Shown: positions 7,912-15,202 of the stretch, piece after piece | Numbering within the stretch: position 1 is the stretch's first letter | Layout: each line of letters starts with the position of its first letter | Assembly (NCBI GenBank): GCA_016215705.1 | Contig: JACRIR010000235.1 | Coordinates: 1 to 19,545, forward strand | Direction: 5' to 3' | Source: Candidatus Poribacteria bacterium | GTDB taxonomy: Bacteria; Abyssobacteria; SURF-5 | DNA length: 19,545 nucleotides | Made by a program: the position numbers and the translations under genes | The notes under the pieces: generated by a model | Told to the model about the DNA's origin: nothing | Databases searched by the model: none | What the model saw: only the letters and a program-made list of their open reading frames with translations

Positions 7912-8520
7912 TCATTCCTTTTCGCCGGGTGAGATGATTTCAAGGTCCTTGAGTTCTTCCTCCCCGACACGGTGCTTCGGAACCTGTGACGAGTCGGCCG
8001 GTTCGATTTCCGGTTCGACTGCCGGATGTGTGTCCTGCGAGTCGCCGGACCCCTGATCAAGAAGCAGTCGGGAGTCCTGCGCCTGGATCATCTTCCGGTG
8101 TATATCAATCAAGGACGCGAACTCAGCCCTGAACCTCTTATGCTGGTTGAGCAGTTGAAACGTCTCTTCCTCGAGTCGCTCTTTCCGCTGCCTTGCTTTC
8201 TGCAGGATGAGCTCGGCTTCAAGCTCTGCTTCACGTATCAAAATATTGCTTTTGCGCTCGGCTTCTTCCTTGATTTCTTGTCCAATCTTCTGAGAAGAAA
8301 TCAATGTGTTTTTCAGCGTGCTCTCGAGATGGCGGCTTTCCTCTACCGCTTCCTCCAGTTGTTTTATCTTTTCCGCCAGCAGCAGATTACGGCGCAGCAG
8401 TTCCTCGAACTCGAGGGCGACCGTCTTCAGGAAGTCATTGACCTCTTCAGGTTTTAGCCCCCGAAAAGACGTAGTGAACTTTTTTTGGAGAATCTCGTTG
8501 GGCGTGATATCTGAAGTCAA
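7912..8520 (-). CDS. divIVA: DivIVA domain-containing coiled-coil protein
   Basis: DivIVA-family proteins bind curved membrane and organise poles, septa or growth zones. Here the 202 residues start with the conserved membrane-binding head ITPNEILQKKFTTSFRGLKPEEVNDFL (about 5-31). A long coiled coil rich in Glu, Lys and Leu follows (about 32-150), and then an acidic, Pro/Ser-rich tail (about 155-202). The head fits the family consensus (TPxDIxxKxF...GYxxxEVDxFL) with Leu in place of Tyr. The start is TTG at 8520, overlapping the proC stop by 4 nt, so it is probably coupled to proC; GGAGGGG lies upstream. DivIVA next to proC is a familiar order in Gram-positive genomes but is less usual beside lolA. 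Confidence 0.9.
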   Translation of the reverse strand: MTSDITPNEILQKKFTTSFRGLKPEEVNDFLKTVALEFEELLRRNLLLAEKIKQLEEAVEESRHLESTLKNTLISSQKIGQEIKEEAERKSNILIREAELEAELILQKARQRKERLEEETFQLLNQHKRFRAEFASLIDIHRKMIQAQDSRLLLDQGSGDSQDTHPAVEPEIEPADSSQVPKHRVGEEELKDLEIISPGEKE

Positions 8521-9338
8521 CTTTTCTTCACCCCTCCCAGTTCCTTTGCCCTTGTGAGAGCGCTATTGACCGCGGCGAATACGGTCTCGCCGAACGCGCG
8601 GTCCGTGAACGTTTTGACGGCTGCTTCCGTCGTGCCGCCCGGCGAGGTGACTTTTGCTCTGAGAGCCGACGCTGATTCGCCGGATTCGATAAGGAGTTTT
8701 GAGGCTCCGAACAGCGTCTGCGCCACGATGCCAGGCGCCTCGGTCTCAGGGAGACCGCATTTGACCCCCGCCTGCGTCAACTGTTCCGCGAAAAGGAAGA
8801 GATACGCCGGACCGCTGCCGCTCACCGCAGTGACAACGTCTATCAGCGATTCGGGAAATCTGTATACTTTCCCTAATGCTGAGAAGATTCTCTCGGCTTC
8901 GGCCATGTCGTGTTCCGTTGCGTGTGCTCCGCTGCATATTGCGGAAACCCCCGCGCCGACCAGAGCAGGCGTGTTAGGCATTACGCGGATTATCCTCGTC
9001 CCGGGGCTCAGCCGGCTCGCAATGAAATCGGTGGTTATGCCGGCCGCTATCGATATTATTAGTTGAGAGGGTTTGATAACTGTTTTCATCTCGGAGAGGC
9101 ATTCGGCCATAGTCTGCGGCTTTACGGCAATTAGAACGATATCGGCTTGGCGCGCGGCCTCGGAAGCGCTCTGAGCAAGGCCGACACCATGCTTGCGCGC
9201 CATAGACCGGGCTTTCTCGGCAACGATGTCGCATACGACGACTCCATCGGGCCTGAATAGTGCGGCCTTTATGACGCCTTCAAGGATGGCGCCGCCCATG
9301 TTGCCGGCGCCTATTATCCCGAGTGTCCCGGCCGTCAC
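8517..9338 (-). CDS. proC: Pyrroline-5-carboxylate reductase
   Basis: This enzyme catalyses the last step of proline synthesis, reducing pyrroline-5-carboxylate with NAD(P)H. The 273 residues are full length: Rossmann motif LGIIGAGNMGGAI (about 6-18), VLIAVKPQTM, IISIAAGI, RVMPNTPALVGAG, the signature GSGPAYLFLFAEQLTQAGVKCGL, and a C-terminal SPGGTTEAAV. The start is GTG at 9338, with GGAGG about 11 nt upstream inside the end of the PP2C gene. It lies 6 nt after the phosphatase and overlaps divIVA by 4 nt, so it is clearly in an operon. The proline gene appears to be housed with envelope and division genes. Confidence 0.96.
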   Translation of the reverse strand: MTAGTLGIIGAGNMGGAILEGVIKAALFRPDGVVVCDIVAEKARSMARKHGVGLAQSASEAARQADIVLIAVKPQTMAECLSEMKTVIKPSQLIISIAAGITTDFIASRLSPGTRIIRVMPNTPALVGAGVSAICSGAHATEHDMAEAERIFSALGKVYRFPESLIDVVTAVSGSGPAYLFLFAEQLTQAGVKCGLPETEAPGIVAQTLFGASKLLIESGESASALRAKVTSPGGTTEAAVKTFTDRAFGETVFAAVNSALTRAKELGGVKKS

Positions 9339-9344
9339 AGTGGT

Positions 9345-10115
9345 CTAGTCCTCCATAAAACGAACAAGGATGAGTGTGATGTTGTCAACTCCGCCCCCCT
9401 TTTTCGCTTCTTCAATCAACCGATCGCATTTCCGCTCCTGGGAGGCGCCCGCGTCGGATATTATTTCGAACATCGTAACATCATCAAGCATGCTGGAAAG
9501 ACCATCCGTGCAGAGCAATATCTGATCGCCTGCCCGAACACGCTCCTCAAATACATCGACCTCGATCGCGTCACGTGAGCCGAGCGCGCGGGTAATCACG
9601 TTCCGCCATGGGTGCACTCGAGCGTCCTCGGGAGTTATCAGGTTCTTCTGCAATTGCTCGTTGACCCATGAGTGGTCCTCCGTCAACTGTCGGTAACCGC
9701 TTTGCCGAAACAGATAGCCGCGACTGTCGCCGACGTTGCCGACCGTGACAACGTGGCCGTCGAGGTGGGCGCAAACGACGGTCGTGCCCATTCCTGCCAA
9801 CTGTTCGTTTCGGGTGGCAATTTGTCTTATCTTGTCGTTCGCGACGCAAACTGCATTGATGATCTTGTTCCCGGTCTCGGACAAGTCAGGGTTCACGCCG
9901 TAGGGGGTGGCTTGTGCTCCCGCCGCGGGTGAGTACCGCCTGAAGTAATCGCATATGCTTTCGACCGCAACCCTGCTTGCAAGGTCACCGGCGGCGTGCC
10001 CACCCATGCCGTCGGCGACCACAAAAATGCGGTTACCCTCGTCGATGAGATACGAGTCTTCATTGTCCTTTCGCTTCAGTCCTACGTCCGTTTGGGCGAC
10101 AAAGCTCGCTTTCAC
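9345..10115 (-). CDS. PP2C family serine/threonine protein phosphatase (Stp1-like)
   Basis: This is a metal-dependent phosphatase that removes phosphate from Ser/Thr, usually opposing an Hanks-type kinase. All catalytic motifs are visible in 256 residues: DVGLKRKDNEDSYLID (about 10-25), VADGMGGHAAGDLASRVAVE, GMGTTVVCAHLDGHVVTVGNVGDSRGYL, TEDHSWVNEQ, VITRALGS, LLCTDGLSSMLDD and DNITLILVRF. There is no transmembrane segment or extra domain, so it is a stand-alone cytosolic form. The start is GTG with a strong AGGAGGT 6 nt upstream. It follows the FHA-cyclase gene by 21 nt. No kinase gene lies in the window, so the partner kinase must be elsewhere. Confidence 0.95.
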   Translation of the reverse strand: MKASFVAQTDVGLKRKDNEDSYLIDEGNRIFVVADGMGGHAAGDLASRVAVESICDYFRRYSPAAGAQATPYGVNPDLSETGNKIINAVCVANDKIRQIATRNEQLAGMGTTVVCAHLDGHVVTVGNVGDSRGYLFRQSGYRQLTEDHSWVNEQLQKNLITPEDARVHPWRNVITRALGSRDAIEVDVFEERVRAGDQILLCTDGLSSMLDDVTMFEIISDAGASQERKCDRLIEEAKKGGGVDNITLILVRFMED

Positions 10116-10136
10116 CGGATGACCTCCTGCAGAGGC

Positions 10137-11846
10137 TCAAGGCGTCTCTGCTTTGCCCGCTGAGATTATGTAACTCTGGCCGTTTACCTCAGGCACAATG
10201 ACTTCAAATGCGCCAACTTCCACGTCTTTCGTGCGAATGACGCCTACGTCCCTGACATCTATCTTTGTCTGAATCGCCGACTGCGTTTCTCGGCTGATAA
10301 GTATCTGGTTCCGTCCGGCGGCCGAGGCGAGTCTGAACGCGGTGTTGACCATGTCGCCGATGACGGTGTAATCCATCCGGTCGATGTTGCCGACGTTTCC
10401 TGCGATCGCGGCGCCCGTATTGATGCCTATGCCTATGTCAAACGTTCGCTTTCCCGTTTCCTTCGCGCGCGCGTTCATGGCGCGCACTCGTTGTATCATG
10501 TCCATCGCCGCAAGCGCAGCCCTGTCCGCGTCGTCACCGTAGGAAAACGGCGCGCCGAAAATGGCCATAATACCGTCGCCCATGAATTTGTCGAGCGTTC
10601 CCTGGCAGGCAAATATGATCCGGGTCATTTCGTCGAAGTATTCGTTGAGCATCTCCATGACGTCGCTCGGGTTCATTTTCGAGGACATCGTGGTAAAACC
10701 TCTTATGTCACTGAACAAGACGGTAACTTTCTGGAGCGTGCCGCCCGGCTTCCAGTCCTCGGGGTTCTTCATGAGCATCTCGACTACGGCATTCGGGAGA
10801 TTACGCGACATCGTGGTCCGCACTTTTTCCTCATATTGAAGTCTTTGGAATAGCCGCGCGTTTTCTATCGCTATCGCCGACAAACTGGCAAAGGCGGAAA
10901 ACAACTCCTGATCGCTTTCCTCGAAGGCGCCCTCAGACGCGCGGTTGTCAAGATATATTGCTCCAAGGACGCGGTCCTCGATTCTGAGGGGCACGGACAT
11001 GATCGAAACGATTTTGTGGAGTATTATGCTTCCCCGGTCCCTGAGAGAGGGGTCTTTCGCGGCGTTGGAGGTCAAGCGTGGCTCACCGGTCCGGGCCACT
11101 TCATTGGCCACGCTCATACTGAGCGAGAGCTCGTTCAACTCTTCCCCTCCCATCTTGCGTTTCACCATCACCTTCAGGTCGCCTGTTTCCTCGTCCTTCA
11201 ACATCAGAAAGCCTCTTTCGGCTTGCAGCACCTCGATGGCCGAATCCATGACGAGGTTTAGTCTCTCTTCGAGATCGAAGCCCGAGATGATGCATTTGCT
11301 GGCTTCATAGAGCGCTGAGAGCCGGTCATAGGATTTGCCGACCGCGGAAAGCTTGTTCCTGGCCTGCGAGAATGGGTCCTCGAGTTCATCAATTTCTTCT
11401 GCCAGCGACGCATTGTTGCGTTTGCGCATTGCGTCCATCCTCGCGACGACCGATTCCAACTCCTTCTCCATAAGCCGAATATTGCTCGCGACCACGGTTC
11501 GACGCGGCTGAGGATGGCGGCGCACATATTCCTCGGCAGGGCGGGGCGTCGCGGGAACCCTCACGAATTTGATAAGGGTGTATCCCACCCGGATGATGTC
11601 GCCGTGTTTGAGGTCGACAGCCTTGATGCGCTCGCGCGAGTTCCCGAGAAACGTGCCGTTGAGACTGTCTTCGTCTTTCAAGACAACTTTGTCTCGCTTG
11701 ATTTCCACGCTGAAATGGTGGGATGACACGGAATCGTCTTCAAGCGTTATTTCGTTCGTGGGAACTCTTCCGACAAGGATGCGGGGTTTGTCAAGAAGCA
11801 CTTCGCGCAGCTCTTTGCCCTTCTCTCTTATTATGAATTTATACAC
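10137..11846 (-). CDS. FHA - GAF - class III adenylate/guanylate cyclase protein
   Basis: This three-domain cytosolic signalling protein probably makes cAMP. An FHA domain (about 1-97, GR at 26-27, SSHH at 41-44, NGT at 63-65) binds phosphothreonine. A linker helix follows (about 123-175), then a GAF sensor domain (about 176-335) and a class III cyclase (about 372-530). Cyclase residues are intact: metal Asp380 (FSDIRGF) and Asp424 (KFMGDG), substrate Lys420 and Thr494 (DYTVIGD; the Lys/Thr pair occurs in bacterial adenylate cyclases), and transition-state Asn501 and Arg505. The chosen start is GTG at 11846, because a TATAAT box overlaps the longer TTG option at 11891 and the FHA fold starts naturally here. 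It pairs with the PP2C gene 21 nt downstream. Confidence 0.9.
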   Translation of the reverse strand: MYKFIIREKGKELREVLLDKPRILVGRVPTNEITLEDDSVSSHHFSVEIKRDKVVLKDEDSLNGTFLGNSRERIKAVDLKHGDIIRVGYTLIKFVRVPATPRPAEEYVRRHPQPRRTVVASNIRLMEKELESVVARMDAMRKRNNASLAEEIDELEDPFSQARNKLSAVGKSYDRLSALYEASKCIISGFDLEERLNLVMDSAIEVLQAERGFLMLKDEETGDLKVMVKRKMGGEELNELSLSMSVANEVARTGEPRLTSNAAKDPSLRDRGSIILHKIVSIMSVPLRIEDRVLGAIYLDNRASEGAFEESDQELFSAFASLSAIAIENARLFQRLQYEEKVRTTMSRNLPNAVVEMLMKNPEDWKPGGTLQKVTVLFSDIRGFTTMSSKMNPSDVMEMLNEYFDEMTRIIFACQGTLDKFMGDGIMAIFGAPFSYGDDADRAALAAMDMIQRVRAMNARAKETGKRTFDIGIGINTGAAIAGNVGNIDRMDYTVIGDMVNTAFRLASAAGRNQILISRETQSAIQTKIDVRDVGVIRTKDVEVGAFEVIVPEVNGQSYIISAGKAETP

Positions 11847-11890
11847 GTTGGCAATCTCGCTGCCCTGTATGAGGGATACGTTCGCGCGCA

Positions 11891-11920
11891 ATTATAACAA
11901 ATGACGGTCAGCCACGGCAA
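11891..11920 (-). promoter_or_regulatory. Probable promoter of the FHA-cyclase operon
   Basis: On the minus strand, TATAAT (11891-11896) lies 18 bp from a weak -35, TTGCCG (11915-11920). Predicted start of transcription is near 11884, which leaves about 38 nt before the GTG start at 11846. It lies in the gap after the ArgA-like gene. Confidence 0.5.
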
Positions 11921-11980
11921 CCCGCCTTCTGAATCTGCGCGCCAATCCTGCGGGTGCGAATAACCTGGCCTCCACAACGC

Positions 11981-12478
11981 TCATTTCCCTTCGTTATCCA
12001 ATGCGCGCACAAGAGCGACTTCGTCGCAATCAGGGAACTTCACACATTTGACGCATGCCGACCATATCTTATGCGGCAGCAGCGACCTATCAATCTTCTC
12101 AAAACCTTGCTTTTCAAAGAAAACGGGCTTGTCCGTCAGTGTAAACACTTTTGATATGCCCAGCAAACGCGCCTCGTTGATGCACGCCTGGACCAGCGCC
12201 GTGCCGATTCCTTTTCGCTTATTTACCTCTCGTACCGCCAGAGACTGGACCTCGGCCAGGTCCGCCCAAAACAAGTGCAAGGCGCAGCAGCCAAGCACGG
12301 TCTCATCGGCGTCAATGAACACGAAGAAATCCCGAAGATTTTCGTACACTTCCATGAGGGCTTTGGGCAGCATATCCCCCTTTTGAGAGTAGAAACTGAT
12401 GAGCTCCCGAATTGTGGGAACATCATCCATCTTCGCTTTGCGAACATTGCTCACTCTTATTCTTGTTTTGCGGGCCAC
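11981..12478 (-). CDS. ArgA-like GNAT N-acetyltransferase (putative N-acetylglutamate synthase)
   Basis: This 165-residue GNAT enzyme transfers acetyl from acetyl-CoA. The fold runs VRKAKMDDVPTIRELI, then FFVFIDADETVLGCCAL, then the acetyl-CoA loop LAVREVNKRKGIGTALV (Q/RxxGxG/A equivalent RKGIGTA), and FTLTDKPVFFEKQGFEKID. The C-terminal LLPHKIWSACVKCVKFPDCDE (Cys142, 145, 151) is characteristic of the short, kinase-less ArgA family that makes N-acetylglutamate for arginine synthesis in several phyla. Other substrates cannot be excluded. The start is GTG at 12478, with AGGAG 5 nt upstream overlapping the end of the gene before it (2-nt gap). No other arg gene is in the window. Confidence 0.88.
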   Translation of the reverse strand: MARKTRIRVSNVRKAKMDDVPTIRELISFYSQKGDMLPKALMEVYENLRDFFVFIDADETVLGCCALHLFWADLAEVQSLAVREVNKRKGIGTALVQACINEARLLGISKVFTLTDKPVFFEKQGFEKIDRSLLPHKIWSACVKCVKFPDCDEVALVRALDNEGK

Positions 12479-12480
12479 CC

Positions 12481-13092
12481 TTACTCCTCGCTTTCTCCGC
12501 CGGGAACTTTGACTTTGAATGGCAAATCAAGTTGAAGCCCTTTGACCAGGCCATAGCGCTTCAAAAGGCGCAGCAGTTGGAGGGTTTCACTTTCAACATA
12601 ATTGACATTCACTTCCACGTGCGAGATAAGAAAATTCAATATGGTCGGAAATTCAAGCACGTGATCCACGCCTTTTTCACGAAGTATCTCTTCTGTTCCC
12701 GCCCAAGCCTCCTCTGCCGGGGACTCCTCGGATATCACCAGAATCGATCTGAAAGGGGCGTCCTTGAAAAAGCCTCGCGCGAAATCGACCGCCTTCGGGC
12801 TGACAAAGTAAAAGAGCTCCGGCAATCGGCTCACGAGCGCAGCCGAAAACCTGTGGCTGTGCCAGCCTTTGACATCGACTATGGCATTCGGGATATGCCG
12901 CATATGCTCCGCGCGCAGCCTTATTGGCAGCGGTGCGTCCGGTTCAGAGTATTGCATATTCCTGGCCAGGATGTCTATGCTATAGCGACCCGCCGGTTCC
13001 GCCTTATGAAGTTGAAACTTCCGATTCATGAAAACGGCGAAATTGGCTGCCTCGAGGAATTCCCGGACTATTCTGGTGTTCGTATCAGTCAT
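12481..13092 (-). CDS. Uncharacterised protein with PD-(D/E)XK nuclease-like core
   Basis: I do not recognise this 203-residue family by name. Its N-terminal half fits the PD-(D/E)XK nuclease pattern: a helix with Glu11/Glu14 (VREFLEAANFAVF), Asp40 in a strand (YSIDILARN), then Asp73-x-Lys75 in IVDVKGWH. The order and strand context are those of Mrr/VRR-like nucleases. The C-terminal half is alpha/beta (SILVISEESP, LEFPTILNFLISHVEVN) and ends in a helix (ESETLQLLRLLKRYG). No signal peptide or membrane segment is seen. It lies 10 nt after the TPR gene and 2 nt before the ArgA-like gene, in a run starting with shikimate genes. Nuclease activity is inferred; the core could be a non-catalytic relative. 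Confidence 0.85.
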   Translation of the reverse strand: MTDTNTRIVREFLEAANFAVFMNRKFQLHKAEPAGRYSIDILARNMQYSEPDAPLPIRLRAEHMRHIPNAIVDVKGWHSHRFSAALVSRLPELFYFVSPKAVDFARGFFKDAPFRSILVISEESPAEEAWAGTEEILREKGVDHVLEFPTILNFLISHVEVNVNYVESETLQLLRLLKRYGLVKGLQLDLPFKVKVPGGESEE

Positions 13093-13102
13093 ATCTCATC
13101 GA

Positions 13103-13927
13103 TCAATCCTCTGCCGCGACTATCTCCTTCGCCTCCGGATTTGTCGGCTCAAGCTTGAGGGTCAACTGCCCGAAGTAGCGCGCATAACGTTTCTCGCCGA
13201 GCAGCATATAGCATTTTGCAATCCCGAGGTAGTTGTCCACTAGCGTATAATGCAGTCCGAATGCGAAAAAGTGCATGCAGCCTGCAGGCGAAAAATCCTT
13301 GGCGATAAGATAGTTCTGGAGAGCGGGTCGGCGTTCACCCTGCAGCGCGAAGGTTTCACCAAGAAAGAAGTACCCCTCGGGCTGTTCCGGTCTGGTCCGA
13401 ATGAGTCCCTGGCAGATGGCGGCCGACTTCAACGCCTCTTGTTGAACGCCCGGCGGGTTCTTGAGAGCCTCGTGAATTTTTGCCATATAAAGATGCGCCG
13501 CGAAGCTGGACGGATTGAGAGCGCACGCATCTTGAAGTTCGGAAATAGCTTTGCCGAAGTCTTTCTCATAATAATATATGATGCCGAGACCCGACATTGC
13601 CTTCACATTGGAGCCGTTAATACCGAGCGCCCTGAGAAACTGTGCCTTTGCCCTGGGAAGGTCGCGCTCCGTCAAGTAAAGCATACCAAGGTCAAGGCGG
13701 GCCGCGATACGGTCCGGTCCGAGTCTTATCGCGGTCTCGAAGCACACAATGGCTTTTGCAAAATCGCCCAACTTCATGTGACATCTGCCCATCTGATGAT
13801 ACGCCGCCGCGCTGGTCGGGTGTCCTTCGACTACCTGCTCGAATATGGCGATTGCGGAACCGAAATCACCCCGCATCTGTGCGGTCAGGCCGTCGTCAAA
13901 GGTGGCTGGTTTGCGAGATGTGTTCAT
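13103..13927 (-). CDS. TPR repeat protein
   Basis: The 274 residues are mostly tetratricopeptide repeats, a helical scaffold for protein binding. Visible repeats start at FDDGLTAQMRGDFGSAIAIFEQ, then SAAAYHQMGRCHMKLGDFAKA, then IAARLDLGMLYLTERDLPRAK, then VKAMSGLGIIYYYEKDFGKA. Two or three weaker units follow, the last including YFFLGETFALQGERRPAL and LGIAKCYMLLGEKRYAR. There is no signal peptide or membrane segment, so it is probably cytosolic. The ATG at 13927 has no clear Shine-Dalgarno and lies 6 nt after aroB, which suggests re-initiation or coupling. Its partner is unknown; the adjacent nuclease-like protein is a candidate by position only. Confidence 0.9.
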   Translation of the reverse strand: MNTSRKPATFDDGLTAQMRGDFGSAIAIFEQVVEGHPTSAAAYHQMGRCHMKLGDFAKAIVCFETAIRLGPDRIAARLDLGMLYLTERDLPRAKAQFLRALGINGSNVKAMSGLGIIYYYEKDFGKAISELQDACALNPSSFAAHLYMAKIHEALKNPPGVQQEALKSAAICQGLIRTRPEQPEGYFFLGETFALQGERRPALQNYLIAKDFSPAGCMHFFAFGLHYTLVDNYLGIAKCYMLLGEKRYARYFGQLTLKLEPTNPEAKEIVAAED

Positions 13928-13933
13928 GTTCTA

Positions 13934-15049
13934 TCAGCGTGTCGCAAGCTCACGAAGAGCTTCCTCGAGAATCTCACCCGGCACATTGTCCCTGACGGCA
14001 ACCCTCCCTATTCCCAAGGGCAAAACAAAGCGGACCTTGCCGCCTGTCGTCTTTTTGTCAAATCGTGTGGCCTCGATCAATGCCCTAGGGTCAATATCAG
14101 TCAGCCGGGTGGGAAGACCTACCGCCGAGAGCAAATCCTCCTGGCGTTTCTCGACTTCATCCGAGGCGATTTTCATGAGTCTGGCAATCTTGGCCGCCGC
14201 CATCATCCCGATTGATATGGCTTCGCCGTGAAGAAATCGTGTGTATCCCGTCACCGACTCGATTGCATGACCTATGGTGTGCCCGTAATTCAGTATCGAG
14301 CGTAGGCCGGTCGTTTCGCGAATATCCTGCTGCACGATTCGAGCCTTTATCTGGCAGCAGCGCCTGACTATTTCCTCGAGCGGTCCGGATTCAATGGAAG
14401 TAAGGAATCCTTTGTGCCGTTCGAGGAGCGCGAAGAGGTTTTCGTCTGCGACTACGCCGTACTTGATCACTTCGGCCATGCCGTTGCGCATCTGAGTTTC
14501 GGGCAATGTGGCCAGGATGGCGGGATCCACACAAACGAGAACCGGCTGGTAAAAGGCGCCTATCATATTCTTGGCGAGAGGATGATCGACACCCACTTTT
14601 CCCCCGATGCTGCTGTCCACTTGCGCCAGAAGAGTCGTCGGCGCCTGCACATACGGTATCCCGCGCATATATATCGCCGCCGCGAAACCAGCGATGTCAC
14701 CCACGACGCCTCCCCCGAGACTGACCAGCAACGAAGCCCTGTCCATGCGGGCCTCGACCATCCGGTCCAGCAGATTCTTCACGGTCTGAAAAGTTTTATG
14801 CGATTCACCTTCGGGAAGGAGTTCCGTAGCGATGCTGCAATTAGTGCGCGCCAACGCCCCTCTTACCACATCACCGTGATGCTTGTCTATGGATGGGTTG
14901 CTGACCAGCAGAATCCGGCTCGGTCTAAGCAGCGCGAGCAAGAGACCGGGCAGTTCCGCAATTACCCCTTTGTCGGCGACGATATCATATCCGTCATTTG
15001 GAAGCTGAACTCTGATTTTGTGCATATGCTCCTGGGTAGCGCGCGACAT
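13934..15049 (-). CDS. aroB: 3-dehydroquinate synthase
   Basis: This is the second enzyme of the shikimate pathway, converting DAHP to 3-dehydroquinate with NAD+ and a divalent metal. Visible motifs are SLGGGVVGDIAGFAAAIYMRG, PTTLLAQVDSSIGGKVGVDH, KNMIGAFYQP, and metal ligands in AEVIKYGVV, NYGHTIGHAIE and LHGEAISIGM. The 371-residue version starts at the ATG at 15049, with GGAG 4-5 nt upstream. A second ATG at 15025 (MHKIRVQLPNDGYDIV) matches the usual AroB N-terminus better and has AGGAG 3 nt upstream, so the true start may be there. It follows aroC by about 150 nt and precedes the TPR gene by 6 nt. Confidence 0.95.
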   Translation of the reverse strand: MSRATQEHMHKIRVQLPNDGYDIVADKGVIAELPGLLLALLRPSRILLVSNPSIDKHHGDVVRGALARTNCSIATELLPEGESHKTFQTVKNLLDRMVEARMDRASLLVSLGGGVVGDIAGFAAAIYMRGIPYVQAPTTLLAQVDSSIGGKVGVDHPLAKNMIGAFYQPVLVCVDPAILATLPETQMRNGMAEVIKYGVVADENLFALLERHKGFLTSIESGPLEEIVRRCCQIKARIVQQDIRETTGLRSILNYGHTIGHAIESVTGYTRFLHGEAISIGMMAAAKIARLMKIASDEVEKRQEDLLSAVGLPTRLTDIDPRALIEATRFDKKTTGGKVRFVLPLGIGRVAVRDNVPGEILEEALRELATR

Positions 15050-15202
15050 ATGTCTCCGCCAAGAACCCGTGTCGATAAAGGCGAACCTTATGTCCGCCCG
15101 TCTCTTGTGTTATGCGTGTCGGGCGAACACATAGTTCGCACCTGCAGATGTGTTTGCCTGTCTCTTCCGGAATCAATCGTCCGCCCGCACGATTGGCCGC
15201 GC

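Noticed and set aside
11847-11891. TTG start at 11891 for the FHA-cyclase (15 residues longer)
   Set aside because: It has no ribosome binding site and overlaps a TATAAT box. The FHA fold begins at the GTG at 11846. The evidence is not decisive.
13250-14215. 321-codon plus-strand frame across the TPR-aroB boundary
   Set aside because: It is antisense to two well-supported genes, has no family features and is rich in Arg, Cys and His as shadow frames often are.
15050-15202. Hidden gene or RNA element between aroC and aroB
   Set aside because: I found no coding frame, promoter pair or convincing fold in this 153-nt gap.
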